A stretch of DNA of 64,000 bases from CAYZTD01 sp964638155 (GCA_964638155.1 CAZWYI010000002.1:1-64000), one strand, 5' to 3'. Positions 51,932-61,190 are shown, numbered from the stretch's first letter. A program made the numbers and translations. The notes: generated by a model from the sequence alone, not told the origin.

Positions 51932-52534
51932 TTATTCTAACATAGTAACATCTATTTTTTCATTTAGATTTATAAGTGTGCCTTCTCCTCTCTTTCCTAT
52001 ACTGCAGTTTACAACTGTTGTCTTATCATATTTTGTATATCCTGGATTTTCATGGATATGTCCACATAGTAAAAGCCTTGGTTTGAAATCATCAATTATT
52101 TTTTTAAGTTCTTTACTACCACCATTATTTCCTTTGTATATTTCATCTTGAATCTTATATGGTGGTACATGACTTACGAGCACACTATCTTTTTCTACTA
52201 ATTTTTTTTCATTTAGAAAATTATAGTCACTAGAGTTAAGCCCAGTTATTCCTACAAAATTAATGTCTTTTTTAACAATTTTCTTAAGTTCAATTCTTGT
52301 TGCATTACTTTCATCAATTCCTTTTTTTACATCCTCTGAATCTATATTGCCTGTTACTGCAAGAGTTTCTATTGGTATTTGATCTAAAAAATTCTTTGCA
52401 ACTTCACCTGGTCCAAATTGAGTTATATCGCCACAAATAACTAAAATTTCTGGAGAATATCTTTCAATATTTTTTAAAACAATATTAAGTCTATATTGTG
52501 ACCCATGTAAATCTGCTACAGCTAGAATTTTCAT
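51932..52534 (-). CDS. Calcineurin-like metallophosphoesterase
   Basis: 200 residues. The five metallophosphoesterase motifs are all visible: VADLHGSQYRL (DxH), CGDITQFGP (GDxxxxG), VTGNIDSED (GNxD/E), LVSHVPPY (xxxH) and CGHIHENPG (GHxH). It binds two metal ions and hydrolyses phosphoesters; substrate unknown. ATG 52534 follows AGGTGA. It lies 20 nt after the glycosyltransferase gene at 52556, so it may act on its product, for example glucosyl-3-phosphoglycerate, though that step is usually done by a HAD-type phosphatase. Confidence 0.9.
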   Translation of the reverse strand: MKILAVADLHGSQYRLNIVLKNIERYSPEILVICGDITQFGPGEVAKNFLDQIPIETLAVTGNIDSEDVKKGIDESNATRIELKKIVKKDINFVGITGLNSSDYNFLNEKKLVEKDSVLVSHVPPYKIQDEIYKGNNGGSKELKKIIDDFKPRLLLCGHIHENPGYTKYDKTTVVNCSIGKRGEGTLINLNEKIDVTMLE

Positions 52535-52555
52535 TGTTTTTCACCTAAGTTTTTT

Positions 52556-53815
52556 TTATGTTGGCATCACTGGATCTTCATAGATGGAGCGTAAATAGTC
52601 AAATTTTTCTTCAAAAATTTCTGCCTGTTTTTGAATTACAATTTCTGCGCTATTGATATCCATGTCTTCTACTTTTTTAGCATAGCTTACAAATCTTCCA
52701 AGCCATAAGGTCTTTAATGAGTCAAGTAGTTTGTATTTATCTTCATCTGTTTTTGCTTGTTTCCATGATGAAGCAAAATTATATACAATTTCAGTCCATA
52801 TCTCTGAATCAAATTCTTGGCCATTATCTACAATATTTTCAAGTTCTTTTAGTATGCTTTCTGGAATATATTGTTTTATAATTTCCTTTGATGTTTCAAA
52901 TTCTTTTCTAAAGTTTTTCTTCATATCTGGAACATTTACTTTCACTGGTATCGGTTTTTGACTAAAACATTCCCTGTAGTATTTTGTTTTAAAGGGAATT
53001 GGATGAGTAGCCCAGTATTCTTCATAATATTTAGCTAGTTCAAACATTTCTCCAGTAACCTTTCTAAACATTGGAATTAAAAACTTTTCAGGTTCTAAAT
53101 AATGGGTTGTTGATTCATGTATTTTTAAGGAAAATAGCCCTTCTTTTACATACATTCTTTCAGCTGCTGCAACAGTTAATATAAAAATATCTATTCCGAA
53201 ATCAGGTGGGAAAAGTGGATGGTTACGTAAAAGTTCATACAAATTTCTTGATATTGCATATTCTCCTGCGATGGGCTGTCTGACATCTATACCATATAAT
53301 GCTCTAGTGAAAGGATAAACTAGGTTATTAGTTATCACTCCATCGTTTTTATCTCTAATATAATAAGGAACTGTTAAATCAGCTCGGCCGTAGACAATAG
53401 GGTTTGCAATCATAGGTAGCCACCTTGGTTTGATACTTAAAAGATCACCGTCCATTAAAACAACCATTTTTGCATCGCACTCATGTGCAATTTCAAAAAT
53501 AGTCATAACACCTGCACCTTTTCCTTCAGAAATAATATCTTTTGTAGCTATTTTTTCAATTGATGAATAAGGCTGAAAAAGATCTACTGCTTGATTTGTA
53601 TCATCACTTGATTCAGCAGTACTTATCACTATAGCTTTATTGAAATCTGGAAAATATCTATACAGTCCTTCGTTTATAACATTTAAAACGTTTAACACAG
53701 TTGATTCAACGTCTTTACATAAAACGCCTACTACTATATCCATCGGCTTTATTTTTTTACATTTTTCAATTACTTTTTCATCTAAACTAAGGCCTTTATT
53801 CCACTCTTGATTCAT
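52556..53815 (-). CDS. Glycosyltransferase, GT2/GT81-like (second of pair)
   Basis: 419 residues. DIVVGVLCKDVESTVLNVLNVINEGLYRYF opens a GT-A Rossmann-like domain; the metal-binding DxD is VVLMDGDLLSIKPRWLP. A mid segment VYGRADLTVPYYIRDKNDGVITNNLVYPFTRALYGIDVRQPIAGEYAISRNL is diagnostic of the glucosyl-/mannosylglucosyl-glycerate synthase relatives. Helical C-terminus of about 130 residues. It lies 22 nt after the GpgS-like gene in transcription order; the pair probably makes a glycosylated glycerate osmolyte. Confidence 0.82.
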   Translation of the reverse strand: MNQEWNKGLSLDEKVIEKCKKIKPMDIVVGVLCKDVESTVLNVLNVINEGLYRYFPDFNKAIVISTAESSDDTNQAVDLFQPYSSIEKIATKDIISEGKGAGVMTIFEIAHECDAKMVVLMDGDLLSIKPRWLPMIANPIVYGRADLTVPYYIRDKNDGVITNNLVYPFTRALYGIDVRQPIAGEYAISRNLYELLRNHPLFPPDFGIDIFILTVAAAERMYVKEGLFSLKIHESTTHYLEPEKFLIPMFRKVTGEMFELAKYYEEYWATHPIPFKTKYYRECFSQKPIPVKVNVPDMKKNFRKEFETSKEIIKQYIPESILKELENIVDNGQEFDSEIWTEIVYNFASSWKQAKTDEDKYKLLDSLKTLWLGRFVSYAKKVEDMDINSAEIVIQKQAEIFEEKFDYLRSIYEDPVMPT

Positions 53816-53837
53816 TTATCTCTCCTCTTCTATTCTT

Positions 53838-55037
53838 TTACTCATTATCTGCAATAGTTACTTCTAGTAACTGCTCACGGATCTTTCTTCTTGCAGAAAG
53901 TGTTCTAAGCCAGTCAGGAATACGAGTTCCTACTGGTTTTCTCATATAGCTAATACCAGCATTCATTATTTGTCTACTGAATTTTTCAACAATAGTTTCT
54001 TCTAAATGCCGGTCATATCTAAGATTATTAAAATGAGCATCCGCATGATATTTTCTTATTACATCACGAGCATGTCGAACATATAAAACACGTAATGTGA
54101 TTAATGCTTCTTTTGAAATTTCAATGTTATCTTCTTCAATTAAAACTCTTAAAAGAGTTTTTAAAATATCTCCTGTCATCTTGGTAAGACCCTTTGTGGT
54201 ATTTCCTATTTTTTGATGTTTATGATCATAAAACCCTAGATCTGTTTGACAGATACTTTTTGCTGTAACATTTCTATACATCTCTGCCATTACACCTATT
54301 TCAATTCCCCAGTCACCTGGTAGGTCTACATCTCTAGCAAGGTCACTTGTGAGTGCAAATTCTCCGGATATAGGATATCTAAAGGATCTTAAAAATCTTG
54401 TAAAATCTGTTTCATGGCCGATATTATCTACAAAAGCGCGTAATAAAGGATTTAGAAAAAGCCTGAAAACACGGCCATACATAATCCTTTTCTCTAGGTT
54501 AACTCTTGCATAGTATCCTTTGTTAAACTTGAAATCTAGTTCAGGTTCAATAATTGGATATAAAAGTTTTGTAGGAACCATTTCATCATAGTTTAATACA
54601 TCTGCATCATGAAGTGCAAAGGCATAGTTTTTGATACTAGCAACTCCCATTGCAAGCCATACGTCTCTTCCTTTCCCTTGGTATTTTAAAAGATTAAGAC
54701 CTTCTCTTTTTAAATCAATTAAAAGTTTTTCTATTTTTGGGCCGTTGCACCACATTATTAGATGAGGGATTTTTAAATCATTAAAAAAACGTTTAACTTC
54801 TTGAAAATCTTTTTCTTTGTTTGCTGCAAGAGGTATGATTACTTCATTTAGATAAGTGCATTTATTCAAATATTTTTTGATATCTATTAATGCATCGCTT
54901 TTTATTTCCCTATATAGCATAGGCATTATAACTGCTGAAGGGCGATCAGTTACAGCATCTTCAACGTACTTTAGAAGCTTTTTTTTATCAACACATAAAT
55001 CATGTAAAGTTGTTACTTCATCTTGTCTTGCATCCAA
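53838..55037 (-). CDS. Glucosyl-3-phosphoglycerate synthase-like glycosyltransferase (GT81)
   Basis: 399 residues. The start at TTG 55037 follows a perfect GAGGTGAT ribosome binding site 4 nt away; GTG 55046 is inside it. Family landmarks: TTLHDL near the N-terminus, KGRDVWLAMGVASIKNYAFALHDADVLNYDEMVPTKLLYPI (DxD), GRVFRLFLNPLLRAF, and RYPISGEFALTSDLARDVDLPGDWGIEIGVMAEMYRN. These match GpgS, which transfers glucose from NDP-glucose to 3-phosphoglycerate. The product, after dephosphorylation, is the compatible solute glucosylglycerate. It is upstream of the second glycosyltransferase. Confidence 0.86.
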   Translation of the reverse strand: MDARQDEVTTLHDLCVDKKKLLKYVEDAVTDRPSAVIMPMLYREIKSDALIDIKKYLNKCTYLNEVIIPLAANKEKDFQEVKRFFNDLKIPHLIMWCNGPKIEKLLIDLKREGLNLLKYQGKGRDVWLAMGVASIKNYAFALHDADVLNYDEMVPTKLLYPIIEPELDFKFNKGYYARVNLEKRIMYGRVFRLFLNPLLRAFVDNIGHETDFTRFLRSFRYPISGEFALTSDLARDVDLPGDWGIEIGVMAEMYRNVTAKSICQTDLGFYDHKHQKIGNTTKGLTKMTGDILKTLLRVLIEEDNIEISKEALITLRVLYVRHARDVIRKYHADAHFNNLRYDRHLEETIVEKFSRQIMNAGISYMRKPVGTRIPDWLRTLSARRKIREQLLEVTIADNE

Positions 55038-55266
55038 AATAATCACCTCGCAGGAGTTTTATAAATAACGATGCAACTTAATTTTTCAAATGATGGTATA
55101 TATTAAACTATATTTAACACATCGGATGTATAATATTATTTCAAATATACTTAATTATTTACAAATTTTTTGGCTTTTCAAACATACCCCTATTTTTTCA
55201 AAAATATTAAAACAAAGTATCCCATATGATTCGATGAAAGAACAAGGTTAAAATCTCTTAATAGCA

Positions 55267-55551
55267 TTGATAACTGCTTTAATTGTTACAGGAATTGGAG
55301 CTTTTTCATCATATTATACAACTTTAAAACCAATAAATGAATTGAGTGAAAATATGGAAGGAGACTTATCATCTGATACAACGATTGGCCAAATAAATAT
55401 TGATTCACTACTTTATGATATTAGTGGTATTGAAGATGCGATGTATCAAAAGGCACTTATTCAAATAATAGGTTTTTTAATTGTTGTTTTTTGTTTAACA
55501 ATTCTCGCTTCTTATTTGATGCTAGAAAACTTAAGAAAAAAGAGAAAATAA
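55267..55551 (+). CDS. Small two-helix membrane protein
   Basis: 94 residues from TTG 55267, with an upstream in-frame stop nearby. Two hydrophobic segments: residues 1-18 (MITALIVTGIGAFSSYY) and 65-85 (LIQIIGFLIVVFCLTILASYLML), with an exported-looking acidic loop of about 45 residues between, and a KKRK tail. It has no known family. It lies between the GpgS-like gene (divergent) and pheT (same strand). The weak start makes the exact N-terminus uncertain. Confidence 0.5.
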   Translation: MITALIVTGIGAFSSYYTTLKPINELSENMEGDLSSDTTIGQINIDSLLYDISGIEDAMYQKALIQIIGFLIVVFCLTILASYLMLENLRKKRK

Positions 55552-55626
55552 ACCTTTTATTTAGATATTTTCAAAAAATTTTTGAAAAAACAGAGTTAAA
55601 TACCAAAAACCTATTTCACCTTGAGT

Positions 55627-57258
55627 ATGCCTGTAGTAACATTTGATTATAATGACTTTACAATGCTATTAAACAAAAAAATTCCAAAAAACGAACTAGT
55701 TAACAAACTCCCTATGATTGGTGGAGATTTGGATAGAGTTGAAAAAGATGAAATAGGTATGGAGTTTTTTCCAGATAGACCTGATCTTTCATCTGTGGAA
55801 GGAATAGTTAGAGCTGCAAGAGCCTTTTTTGAAATAAAAACAGGTCTTACAAAATACAACGTTAAAAAATCAAATATCGAAATAAAGGTAGACTCATCAG
55901 TAAAAAAAGTAAGACCTTATGTTGTAACTGCCATAGTTAAAAATGTTGAAATGACTGATGAACTCATTGCTTCATTGATGGATTTACAGGAAAAATTACA
56001 TCTTGGTCTTGGCCGGGCAAGAAAAAAAATAGCAATAGGTGTTCATAATTACGAACCAGTTGAGCCTCCTTTTTATTATAAGGCAGTTGATCCAGATAGT
56101 GTTCAGTTTGTTCCTTTAAATAAAATTGAATCAATGACTATGAGTGAAATTCTAAAAAAACATGAAAAAGGAATAGACTATGCTCATATTCTAAAAGGGT
56201 TTGACAAGCATCCTGTAATTTTAGATAAAAACAATAACGTTCTATCGTATCCACCAATAATTAACGGTAGCCTTACTGAAGTTACACCTTTTACAAAAGA
56301 TCTTTTTATAGATGTAACAGGTACTGATAAAAAAGCAGTAAATTATGCTTTAAATATTGTTGTAACGTCTCTTGCCGAAAGGGGTGCAGATATATATACA
56401 ACAAAAGTAGTTGATGGTAAAAAAGAATATATCACTCCAAAGCTTAAACCTGATAAAAAAAACTTATCCATTGATTATACAAATAAAATACTTGGAACAG
56501 ATTTAATGGATGATGAGATTATTAAAGCCCTTAAAAAAATGGGGTATAATGGTAAAAAAATTAATTCAAAAAAAATAGAAGTGGAAATACCTTGCTGTAG
56601 GGCTGATATTTTACATGAAATTGATTTAATAGAAGATGTGGCAATTGGATATGGATATGATAAATTCGAAAATGATATGCCAAAAGAATTAACCTTTGGA
56701 AAAAGCCTTAAAGAAACAGATTTCAACAATAATATTAGAGATATTATGACAGGCTTAGGGTTTACTGAGGTTACCACCTTTACTATATCAAACAAAAAAG
56801 ATGAATTTAAAAAACTTTGCCTAAAAGAAAAAAATATAGCTGAAATCAAAAACCCTGTTGGTGAAGAATACTCTTGCTTAAGACTTCATCTTCTTTCTTC
56901 AGTTTTAAAAATATTAAAAGAAAACAAACATCATTCTCTACCTCAGAAAATATTTGAAATAGGAAAAATAGTAGATGAAAATTTCAAAAATAAAAATAAT
57001 TTATCTTTTACTAAGATTTCAGCAAAAGCAAATTTTACAGAATGTAAATCCTTAATGGATGCAATCTTTAGAGATATAGGTGTTAATTATAACATAAAAA
57101 ACTTTGATCACCCTGCTTTTGTAAAAGGAAGATGTGCAATGGTTCTATATAAAGCTAAAAATATTGGATATTTTGGAGAGTTACATCCAAAGACAATAGT
57201 AAATTTTGAGATGGAACATCCAATTATTGCAGGTGAAATAAACTTAGATTTTTTTTAA
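55627..57258 (+). CDS. pheT: Phenylalanyl-tRNA synthetase beta subunit
   Basis: 543 residues from ATG 55627 (TTG at 55621 is in frame). Archaeal-type PheT: N-terminal B1-like YNDFTMLLNKKIPKNELVNKL with GMEFFPDRPDLSSVEGIVRA, B3/4 with LHLGLGRARKKIAIGVHNYEP, B5 with PKLKPDKKNLSIDYTNKILG, and the catalytic-like C-terminal ILHEIDLIEDVAIGYGYDKFENDMP. It pairs with PheS (absent here) as an (alpha-beta)2 enzyme. The gene is about 20 nt upstream of the TtuA-like gene. Confidence 0.96.
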   Translation: MPVVTFDYNDFTMLLNKKIPKNELVNKLPMIGGDLDRVEKDEIGMEFFPDRPDLSSVEGIVRAARAFFEIKTGLTKYNVKKSNIEIKVDSSVKKVRPYVVTAIVKNVEMTDELIASLMDLQEKLHLGLGRARKKIAIGVHNYEPVEPPFYYKAVDPDSVQFVPLNKIESMTMSEILKKHEKGIDYAHILKGFDKHPVILDKNNNVLSYPPIINGSLTEVTPFTKDLFIDVTGTDKKAVNYALNIVVTSLAERGADIYTTKVVDGKKEYITPKLKPDKKNLSIDYTNKILGTDLMDDEIIKALKKMGYNGKKINSKKIEVEIPCCRADILHEIDLIEDVAIGYGYDKFENDMPKELTFGKSLKETDFNNNIRDIMTGLGFTEVTTFTISNKKDEFKKLCLKEKNIAEIKNPVGEEYSCLRLHLLSSVLKILKENKHHSLPQKIFEIGKIVDENFKNKNNLSFTKISAKANFTECKSLMDAIFRDIGVNYNIKNFDHPAFVKGRCAMVLYKAKNIGYFGELHPKTIVNFEMEHPIIAGEINLDFF

Positions 57259-57280
57259 AAAACTTTTTTGAGGATAAAGA

Positions 57281-58198
57281 ATGGTTAAAACTTGCTTTAA
57301 ATGTAAAAAACCAGCAGTCACACTTATCCGGTATAATGGTACACATCTATGTAAAGACCATTTTAATGAGTACTACGAAAAAAGAGTTAAAAAAGATATA
57401 AAAAAACAGGGTAAAACTTATAATAAGGCAAAAATAGCAGTTGCTTTATCTGGTGGTAAAGATAGTACTCTTGCATTGTTAATGATCCATAAGATTTTTT
57501 CTAAAAGAAAAGATATAGAGATTATCGCTATAACAGTTGATGAAGGAATAAAAGGATATAGAGATAAAAGTATAGAAGTTGCTAAAAAAAACTGTGAAAA
57601 AATAGATATCCCTCATTATGTAGCAACTTTTAAAGAGATGATAGGAATTTCTATGGATGAACTTTCTAAAAAAAATACTGATCTTGGGTATTGTAGTTAT
57701 TGTGGTGTTTTTAGAAGGTTTTGCTTGAATAAAACAGCTAAAAAACTAAATGTTGATAAACTTGTAACTGGCCACAACCTTGATGATATGGCTCAATCGA
57801 TACTCATGAATTTTGTAAAAGCAGATATTAAAAAACTAGCTAGATTAGGTCCTCATAAAAAAATTCAAGCAGGTCTTATACCTCGGATAATTCCTCTGCG
57901 TAGAATACCTGAAAAAGAAAATGCCCTATATGCAATTCTAAATAATATTGAGTTTTATATTTCTAAATGTCCGTATTCAACTGATGCAAAAAGAGGAGAT
58001 TTTAGAGATATAATAGATAATCTTGAATATAAAGATCCTGGTACCCGTCATAGCATTATAAATAGCTATGAGGAAATAAAAGATTTATTACTTGAAAAAT
58101 ATCCTCCAGCTAATTTAAACAAATGTGAAATCTGCAAAGAGCCTACTTCCAAAAAAATTTGTAAAGTATGTACTTTTAAGAAAAAAGTATTAGAATAA
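57281..58198 (+). CDS. TtuA/Ncs6-type tRNA thiolation enzyme
   Basis: 305 residues. N-terminal zinc motif CFKCKKPAVTL with CKDHF, PP-loop SGGKDSTLALLMIHKIF, then CSYCGVFRRFCLNKTAKKLNVDKLVTGHNLDDMAQSIL (second set of cysteines plus the GHNLDD catalytic region), and a C-terminal zinc site CEICKEPTSKKICKVC. These are the TtuA/NcsA features of 2-thiouridine synthesis at U54 or U34. It transfers sulphur from a ubiquitin-like carrier through an iron-sulphur cluster. Start ATG with GAGG upstream. Confidence 0.93.
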   Translation: MVKTCFKCKKPAVTLIRYNGTHLCKDHFNEYYEKRVKKDIKKQGKTYNKAKIAVALSGGKDSTLALLMIHKIFSKRKDIEIIAITVDEGIKGYRDKSIEVAKKNCEKIDIPHYVATFKEMIGISMDELSKKNTDLGYCSYCGVFRRFCLNKTAKKLNVDKLVTGHNLDDMAQSILMNFVKADIKKLARLGPHKKIQAGLIPRIIPLRRIPEKENALYAILNNIEFYISKCPYSTDAKRGDFRDIIDNLEYKDPGTRHSIINSYEEIKDLLLEKYPPANLNKCEICKEPTSKKICKVCTFKKKVLE

Positions 58199-58249
58199 TT
58201 CTTTTCAGGAAAACTTTATATTTAAAATAACATTTGAAGTTTTTGAAAG

Positions 58250-58897
58250 ATGAAACGGCTTAGAACAAAGTGTAAATCAATCGATGGACTTATTGGCGGA
58301 GGCATTGAACCTGGTATAATCACTATGATTTATGGTGAATCAGGTGCTGGAAAAACAAATTTCTGCTTACAACTTTCAAAAGAAACTGCTCAAAATAAAA
58401 AAGTTGTATATGTTGATAGTGAAGGTGTTTCATATGAAAGATTAAGCCAAATCTGTGGCAAAGATTACAAAAAAATTGTAGAAAACATACTTTTTTTTAA
58501 ACCAAATTCTTTTGAAGACCAGGAGAAAAGTATAGACGATATTAAAAAGATTAAAAACCCAGGAATAGTAATAATTGACACAATTAATTTATACTATAGA
58601 ATGCAGCTTGAAGATGATAAAGAAAAATCAATGAGATCTTTTTTAAGACAGATGGGAAAGTTACAGCTTTTAGCTAGAGAAAAAAATATACCTGTAGTTG
58701 TAGTAGAGCAGGTATATACTGATAAAAATGGTGAGATAAAACCTTTTACCCATAGAGAAACAGATCACTTGGTAAAAACAATGATACGTTTTGACAAAAA
58801 AGAGATAGGGATTAGAGATGCAACAGTTATGAAACATAGATCAGAGCCAGAGGGAAAAACAGCTACATTCAAAATTACAAAACACGGTTTGGAATAA
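58250..58897 (+). CDS. radB: RadB RecA-family paralogue
   Basis: 215 residues. TKCKSIDGLIGGGIEPGIITMIYGESGAGKTNFCLQL contains Walker A GESGAGKT; Walker B-like GIVIIDTINLYYR; a KHR/EG C-terminus (VMKHRSEPEGKTATFKITKHGLE) characteristic of RadB. It lacks the N-terminal HhH domain of RadA. It is an accessory recombination protein. The downstream radical SAM gene begins 4 nt later, so the two are likely co-transcribed. Confidence 0.94.
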   Translation: MKRLRTKCKSIDGLIGGGIEPGIITMIYGESGAGKTNFCLQLSKETAQNKKVVYVDSEGVSYERLSQICGKDYKKIVENILFFKPNSFEDQEKSIDDIKKIKNPGIVIIDTINLYYRMQLEDDKEKSMRSFLRQMGKLQLLAREKNIPVVVVEQVYTDKNGEIKPFTHRETDHLVKTMIRFDKKEIGIRDATVMKHRSEPEGKTATFKITKHGLE

Positions 58898-58901
58898 AAA
58901 A

Positions 58902-60017
58902 ATGAATATACAAAATAGAAAAAATTCTAGTAGATATATTTATCCTCTTTCACCTGCTTGTAAGATGTGTGCTCGTGGCTCAAAAATGGTTTTACTTATA
59001 ACTGGGCTTTGTCCATCTAATTGTTTTTACTGTCCACTTTCTAAAGAAAAACTTAACACTGATAGAATTTTTGCTGATGAATGGGAACTAGAAGACGAAG
59101 AAGATACTCAAAAAATTTTAAAAGAAGGAAATTTCATTGATGCAGAAGGAGCAGGTATCACAGGTGGAGATCCATTAATTGTATGGAGAAGAACTAAACA
59201 ATATATAGAACTTTTAAAAAATTATTATGGATCAAAATTCCATATACATCTTTATACCTCCGGTGTAAAAAACTATGAGTATATTGATGAACTTTCATCT
59301 GCTGGTCTTGATGAAATAAGATTTCATCCAAATCCTGTGTACTGGAATAAAATGGAGAAAAGTAACGTTAAAAAATCAATAAAAAAAGCAATGAAAAATA
59401 GTTTAGATGTGGCAATTGAAATACCAGTTATTCCAAATATGAAAAATGAAATAATAGAGCTTATCAAATGGTCAGAAAAAAATAGTTTAAACTGGGTTAA
59501 TCTAAATGAACTGGAGTTTTCAGAGACAAACGCAGATGCTCTTATTTCAAAAAACTATAACGTAAAAAATGATATATCAAGTGCTGTAAAAGGAAGTGAA
59601 AAAACAGCATATGAGATACTTGATTTTTTTTCAAGAAAAGAAAGTAATATAGGCATACATTATTGTTCTTCATCTTTTAAAGATGGAGTTCAACTAAGAA
59701 ATAGGATTAAAAGAAGAGCAAAAAATATAGCTAAAAATTTTGAAACAGTAACTGAAGATGGAACAATTCTAAAGGGTATAATTGAGCCTAAAGCGGGAAT
59801 AAATCTAAAAAAGATAGCTAATAACATAATACATACATATAATATTACAGAAAATAATATTTTTATCGATGAAGACAAAAATAGATTAGAACTATCTATA
59901 AATCTAGTAAGGAAATTAGCAGAAAAGAAGAATTTTACCAATATAATGGATTATTATATTATTGAAGAATATCCAACAGCTGATTCTTTGGAAGTTGAAA
60001 GAATACCATTAAATTAG
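58902..60017 (+). CDS. Radical SAM protein, unknown substrate
   Basis: 371 residues. Radical SAM core with CPSNCFYCPLSKEK (CxxxCxxC, 4Fe-4S) and GAGITGGDPL (GGE-like). An additional CKMCARGSKM lies just before it. The mid part DEIRFHPNPVYWNKMEK and EIPVIPNMKNEI are family-specific, resembling archaeal PFL-activating-type and MJ0683-like proteins. The C-terminal ~100 residues (FETVTEDGTILKGIIEPK) look like an added binding domain. Substrate unknown. It is 4 nt behind radB. Confidence 0.88.
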   Translation: MNIQNRKNSSRYIYPLSPACKMCARGSKMVLLITGLCPSNCFYCPLSKEKLNTDRIFADEWELEDEEDTQKILKEGNFIDAEGAGITGGDPLIVWRRTKQYIELLKNYYGSKFHIHLYTSGVKNYEYIDELSSAGLDEIRFHPNPVYWNKMEKSNVKKSIKKAMKNSLDVAIEIPVIPNMKNEIIELIKWSEKNSLNWVNLNELEFSETNADALISKNYNVKNDISSAVKGSEKTAYEILDFFSRKESNIGIHYCSSSFKDGVQLRNRIKRRAKNIAKNFETVTEDGTILKGIIEPKAGINLKKIANNIIHTYNITENNIFIDEDKNRLELSINLVRKLAEKKNFTNIMDYYIIEEYPTADSLEVERIPLN

Positions 60018-60072
60018 AAGAAAATTTGTGTTTTATTCCTGAAAAACATTTTTATATGTGACCTACATTTCC

Positions 60073-60112
60073 AAGCTTTACATATTCAATGATAATATGT
60101 CTATGAAAGCTT
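60073..60112 (+). promoter_or_regulatory. Inverted repeat in the L7Ae leader
   Basis: AAGCTTT (60073-60079) pairs with AAAGCTT (60106-60112) and ACATATT (60080-60086) with AATATGT (60094-60100), enclosing a 7-nt loop and a 5-nt asymmetric bulge. It ends 5 nt before the GGAGG of the L7Ae gene. It could be an autoregulatory structure, but it lacks the tandem G-A pairs of a standard kink-turn, and a TATA at 60051-60058 would place the start inside it. Confidence 0.35.
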
Positions 60113-60132
60113 CAAAAGGAGGCTAAAAATAA

Positions 60133-60504
60133 ATGGCAATGTATGTAAGATTTCAAACACCGAAAGATGTACAGGATTTAGCCTATGATCTTGTAGAAAA
60201 AGCTCGAGATAACGGAAAAATAAGTAAAGGTGCAAATGAGGTAACAAAACAAGTAGAGCGAGGTCAAGCAAAGCTTGTTGTAATGGCTGAGGATGTATCA
60301 CCTGAAGAGATACTTGCTCATATGCCTATCTTATGCGAAGAAAAAAAGATACCATATGCTTATGTTCCAAGTAAAGACGAACTCGGAAGTGCAGCAGGAT
60401 TACTTGTTAGTACAACTGCTATAGCTATTACAGATCCAGGCAAAGACAAAGCAGGTATAGAAAACATTTCAAAAAAGATTGAAAATTTAAAAAAACAGGG
60501 TTAA
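60133..60504 (+). CDS. 50S ribosomal protein L7Ae
   Basis: 123 residues. L7Ae/L30e fold with the RNA-binding KGANEVTKQVERGQAKLVVMAEDVSPEEILAHMPILCEEK and SKDELGSAAG signature. It is a ribosomal protein that also binds kink-turns in box C/D and H/ACA RNAs and RNase P. It is the first gene of a three-gene operon L7Ae-S28e-L24e with 3-10-nt gaps. GGAGG lies 10 nt before the ATG. Confidence 0.97.
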   Translation: MAMYVRFQTPKDVQDLAYDLVEKARDNGKISKGANEVTKQVERGQAKLVVMAEDVSPEEILAHMPILCEEKKIPYAYVPSKDELGSAAGLLVSTTAIAITDPGKDKAGIENISKKIENLKKQG

Positions 60505-60507
60505 ACT

Positions 60508-60717
60508 ATGGTAGAAGGAACACCTTGTGAAGTTGTAGAGATAATTGCAAGAACTGGTATGGCCGGAGAAGCACGTCAAGTAAAAATACGTGTACTTGAT
60601 GGCCGTGATAAAGGTAAAATTATCACCAGAAACGTAATGGGCCCTATTCAACTCGGCGATATATTAATGCTTAATGAAACCCAGAGAGAAGCAAAAAGCC
60701 TAGGCGGAAGACATTAG
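60508..60717 (+). CDS. 30S ribosomal protein S28e
   Basis: 69 residues, full length. Signature: GTPCEVVEIIARTGMAGEARQVKIRVLDGRDKGKIITRNVMGPIQLGDILML and the C-terminal NETQREAKSLGGRH. It lies 3 nt after the L7Ae stop codon and 10 nt before L24e. Confidence 0.97.
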   Translation: MVEGTPCEVVEIIARTGMAGEARQVKIRVLDGRDKGKIITRNVMGPIQLGDILMLNETQREAKSLGGRH

Positions 60718-60727
60718 AGGTAAAAAA

Positions 60728-60910
60728 ATGGTTGAAAGAAGAAAATGTTCATTTTGTGGAAATGAAATAGAACCAGGAACTGGAAAGATTTATGCTAAAA
60801 AAGATGGTACAGTTCTATATTTCTGTAAAAACAAATGTCAGAAAAATATGTTAAAACTAAAACGTATTCCTCGCCGAGTACAATGGAGTAAACATTACGC
60901 TAAAAAATAA
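60728..60910 (+). CDS. 50S ribosomal protein L24e
   Basis: 60 residues. Zinc finger with CSFCGNEIEPGTGKIYAKKDGTVLYFCKNKCQKNML (CxxC...CxxxC). The start codon follows GAGG. Last gene of the L7Ae-S28e-L24e operon. The length fits the archaeal protein. Confidence 0.97.
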   Translation: MVERRKCSFCGNEIEPGTGKIYAKKDGTVLYFCKNKCQKNMLKLKRIPRRVQWSKHYAKK

Positions 60911-60930
60911 AAAATATTTTTTGGTTAAAA

Positions 60931-61056
60931 GGATGCAGGTAAAACTTTCAAAATAAGAGTTAAAAAAGCTTTTAGAATTTTAGTAAAAAATTCTAAGATA
61001 ATTGTTTTACCTCTTATTAACACTAGTTTTGTAGAAATAAAACCATACCTGCATAT
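60931..61056 (+). ncRNA. Orphan RNA candidate with long closing stem and possible pseudoknot
   Basis: A TATA-like element at about 60906-60918 precedes the start. ATGCAGGTA (60933-60941) pairs with TACCTGCAT (61046-61054). Alternatively GGTAAAAC (60938-60945) pairs with GTTTTACC (61004-61011), and AATAAGAG (60952-60959) with CTCTTATT (61011-61018), which gives a pseudoknot-like order. A hairpin of 10 bp, TTAGAATTTT/AAAATTCTAA, is at 60972-60996. Mutually exclusive pairings are notable. It is AT-rich, so part of it could be chance. Confidence 0.45.
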
Positions 61057-61190
61057 TTATCTACATATTCTTTTGCACATGTAATTTAATATACATATTT
61101 AAATATTAATCATATATTTTTTTATATACAGAAAGATATATATTTGTATAGTTTATTTGAGTTGAATAATATTCAGAAAAATTCCACAGC

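Noticed and set aside
60073..60112. Kink-turn for L7Ae autoregulation
   Set aside because: The inverted repeat is real, but the asymmetric bulge lacks the tandem G-A/A-G pairs that L7Ae needs, and the likely transcription start is inside it. Kept only as a low-confidence regulatory feature.
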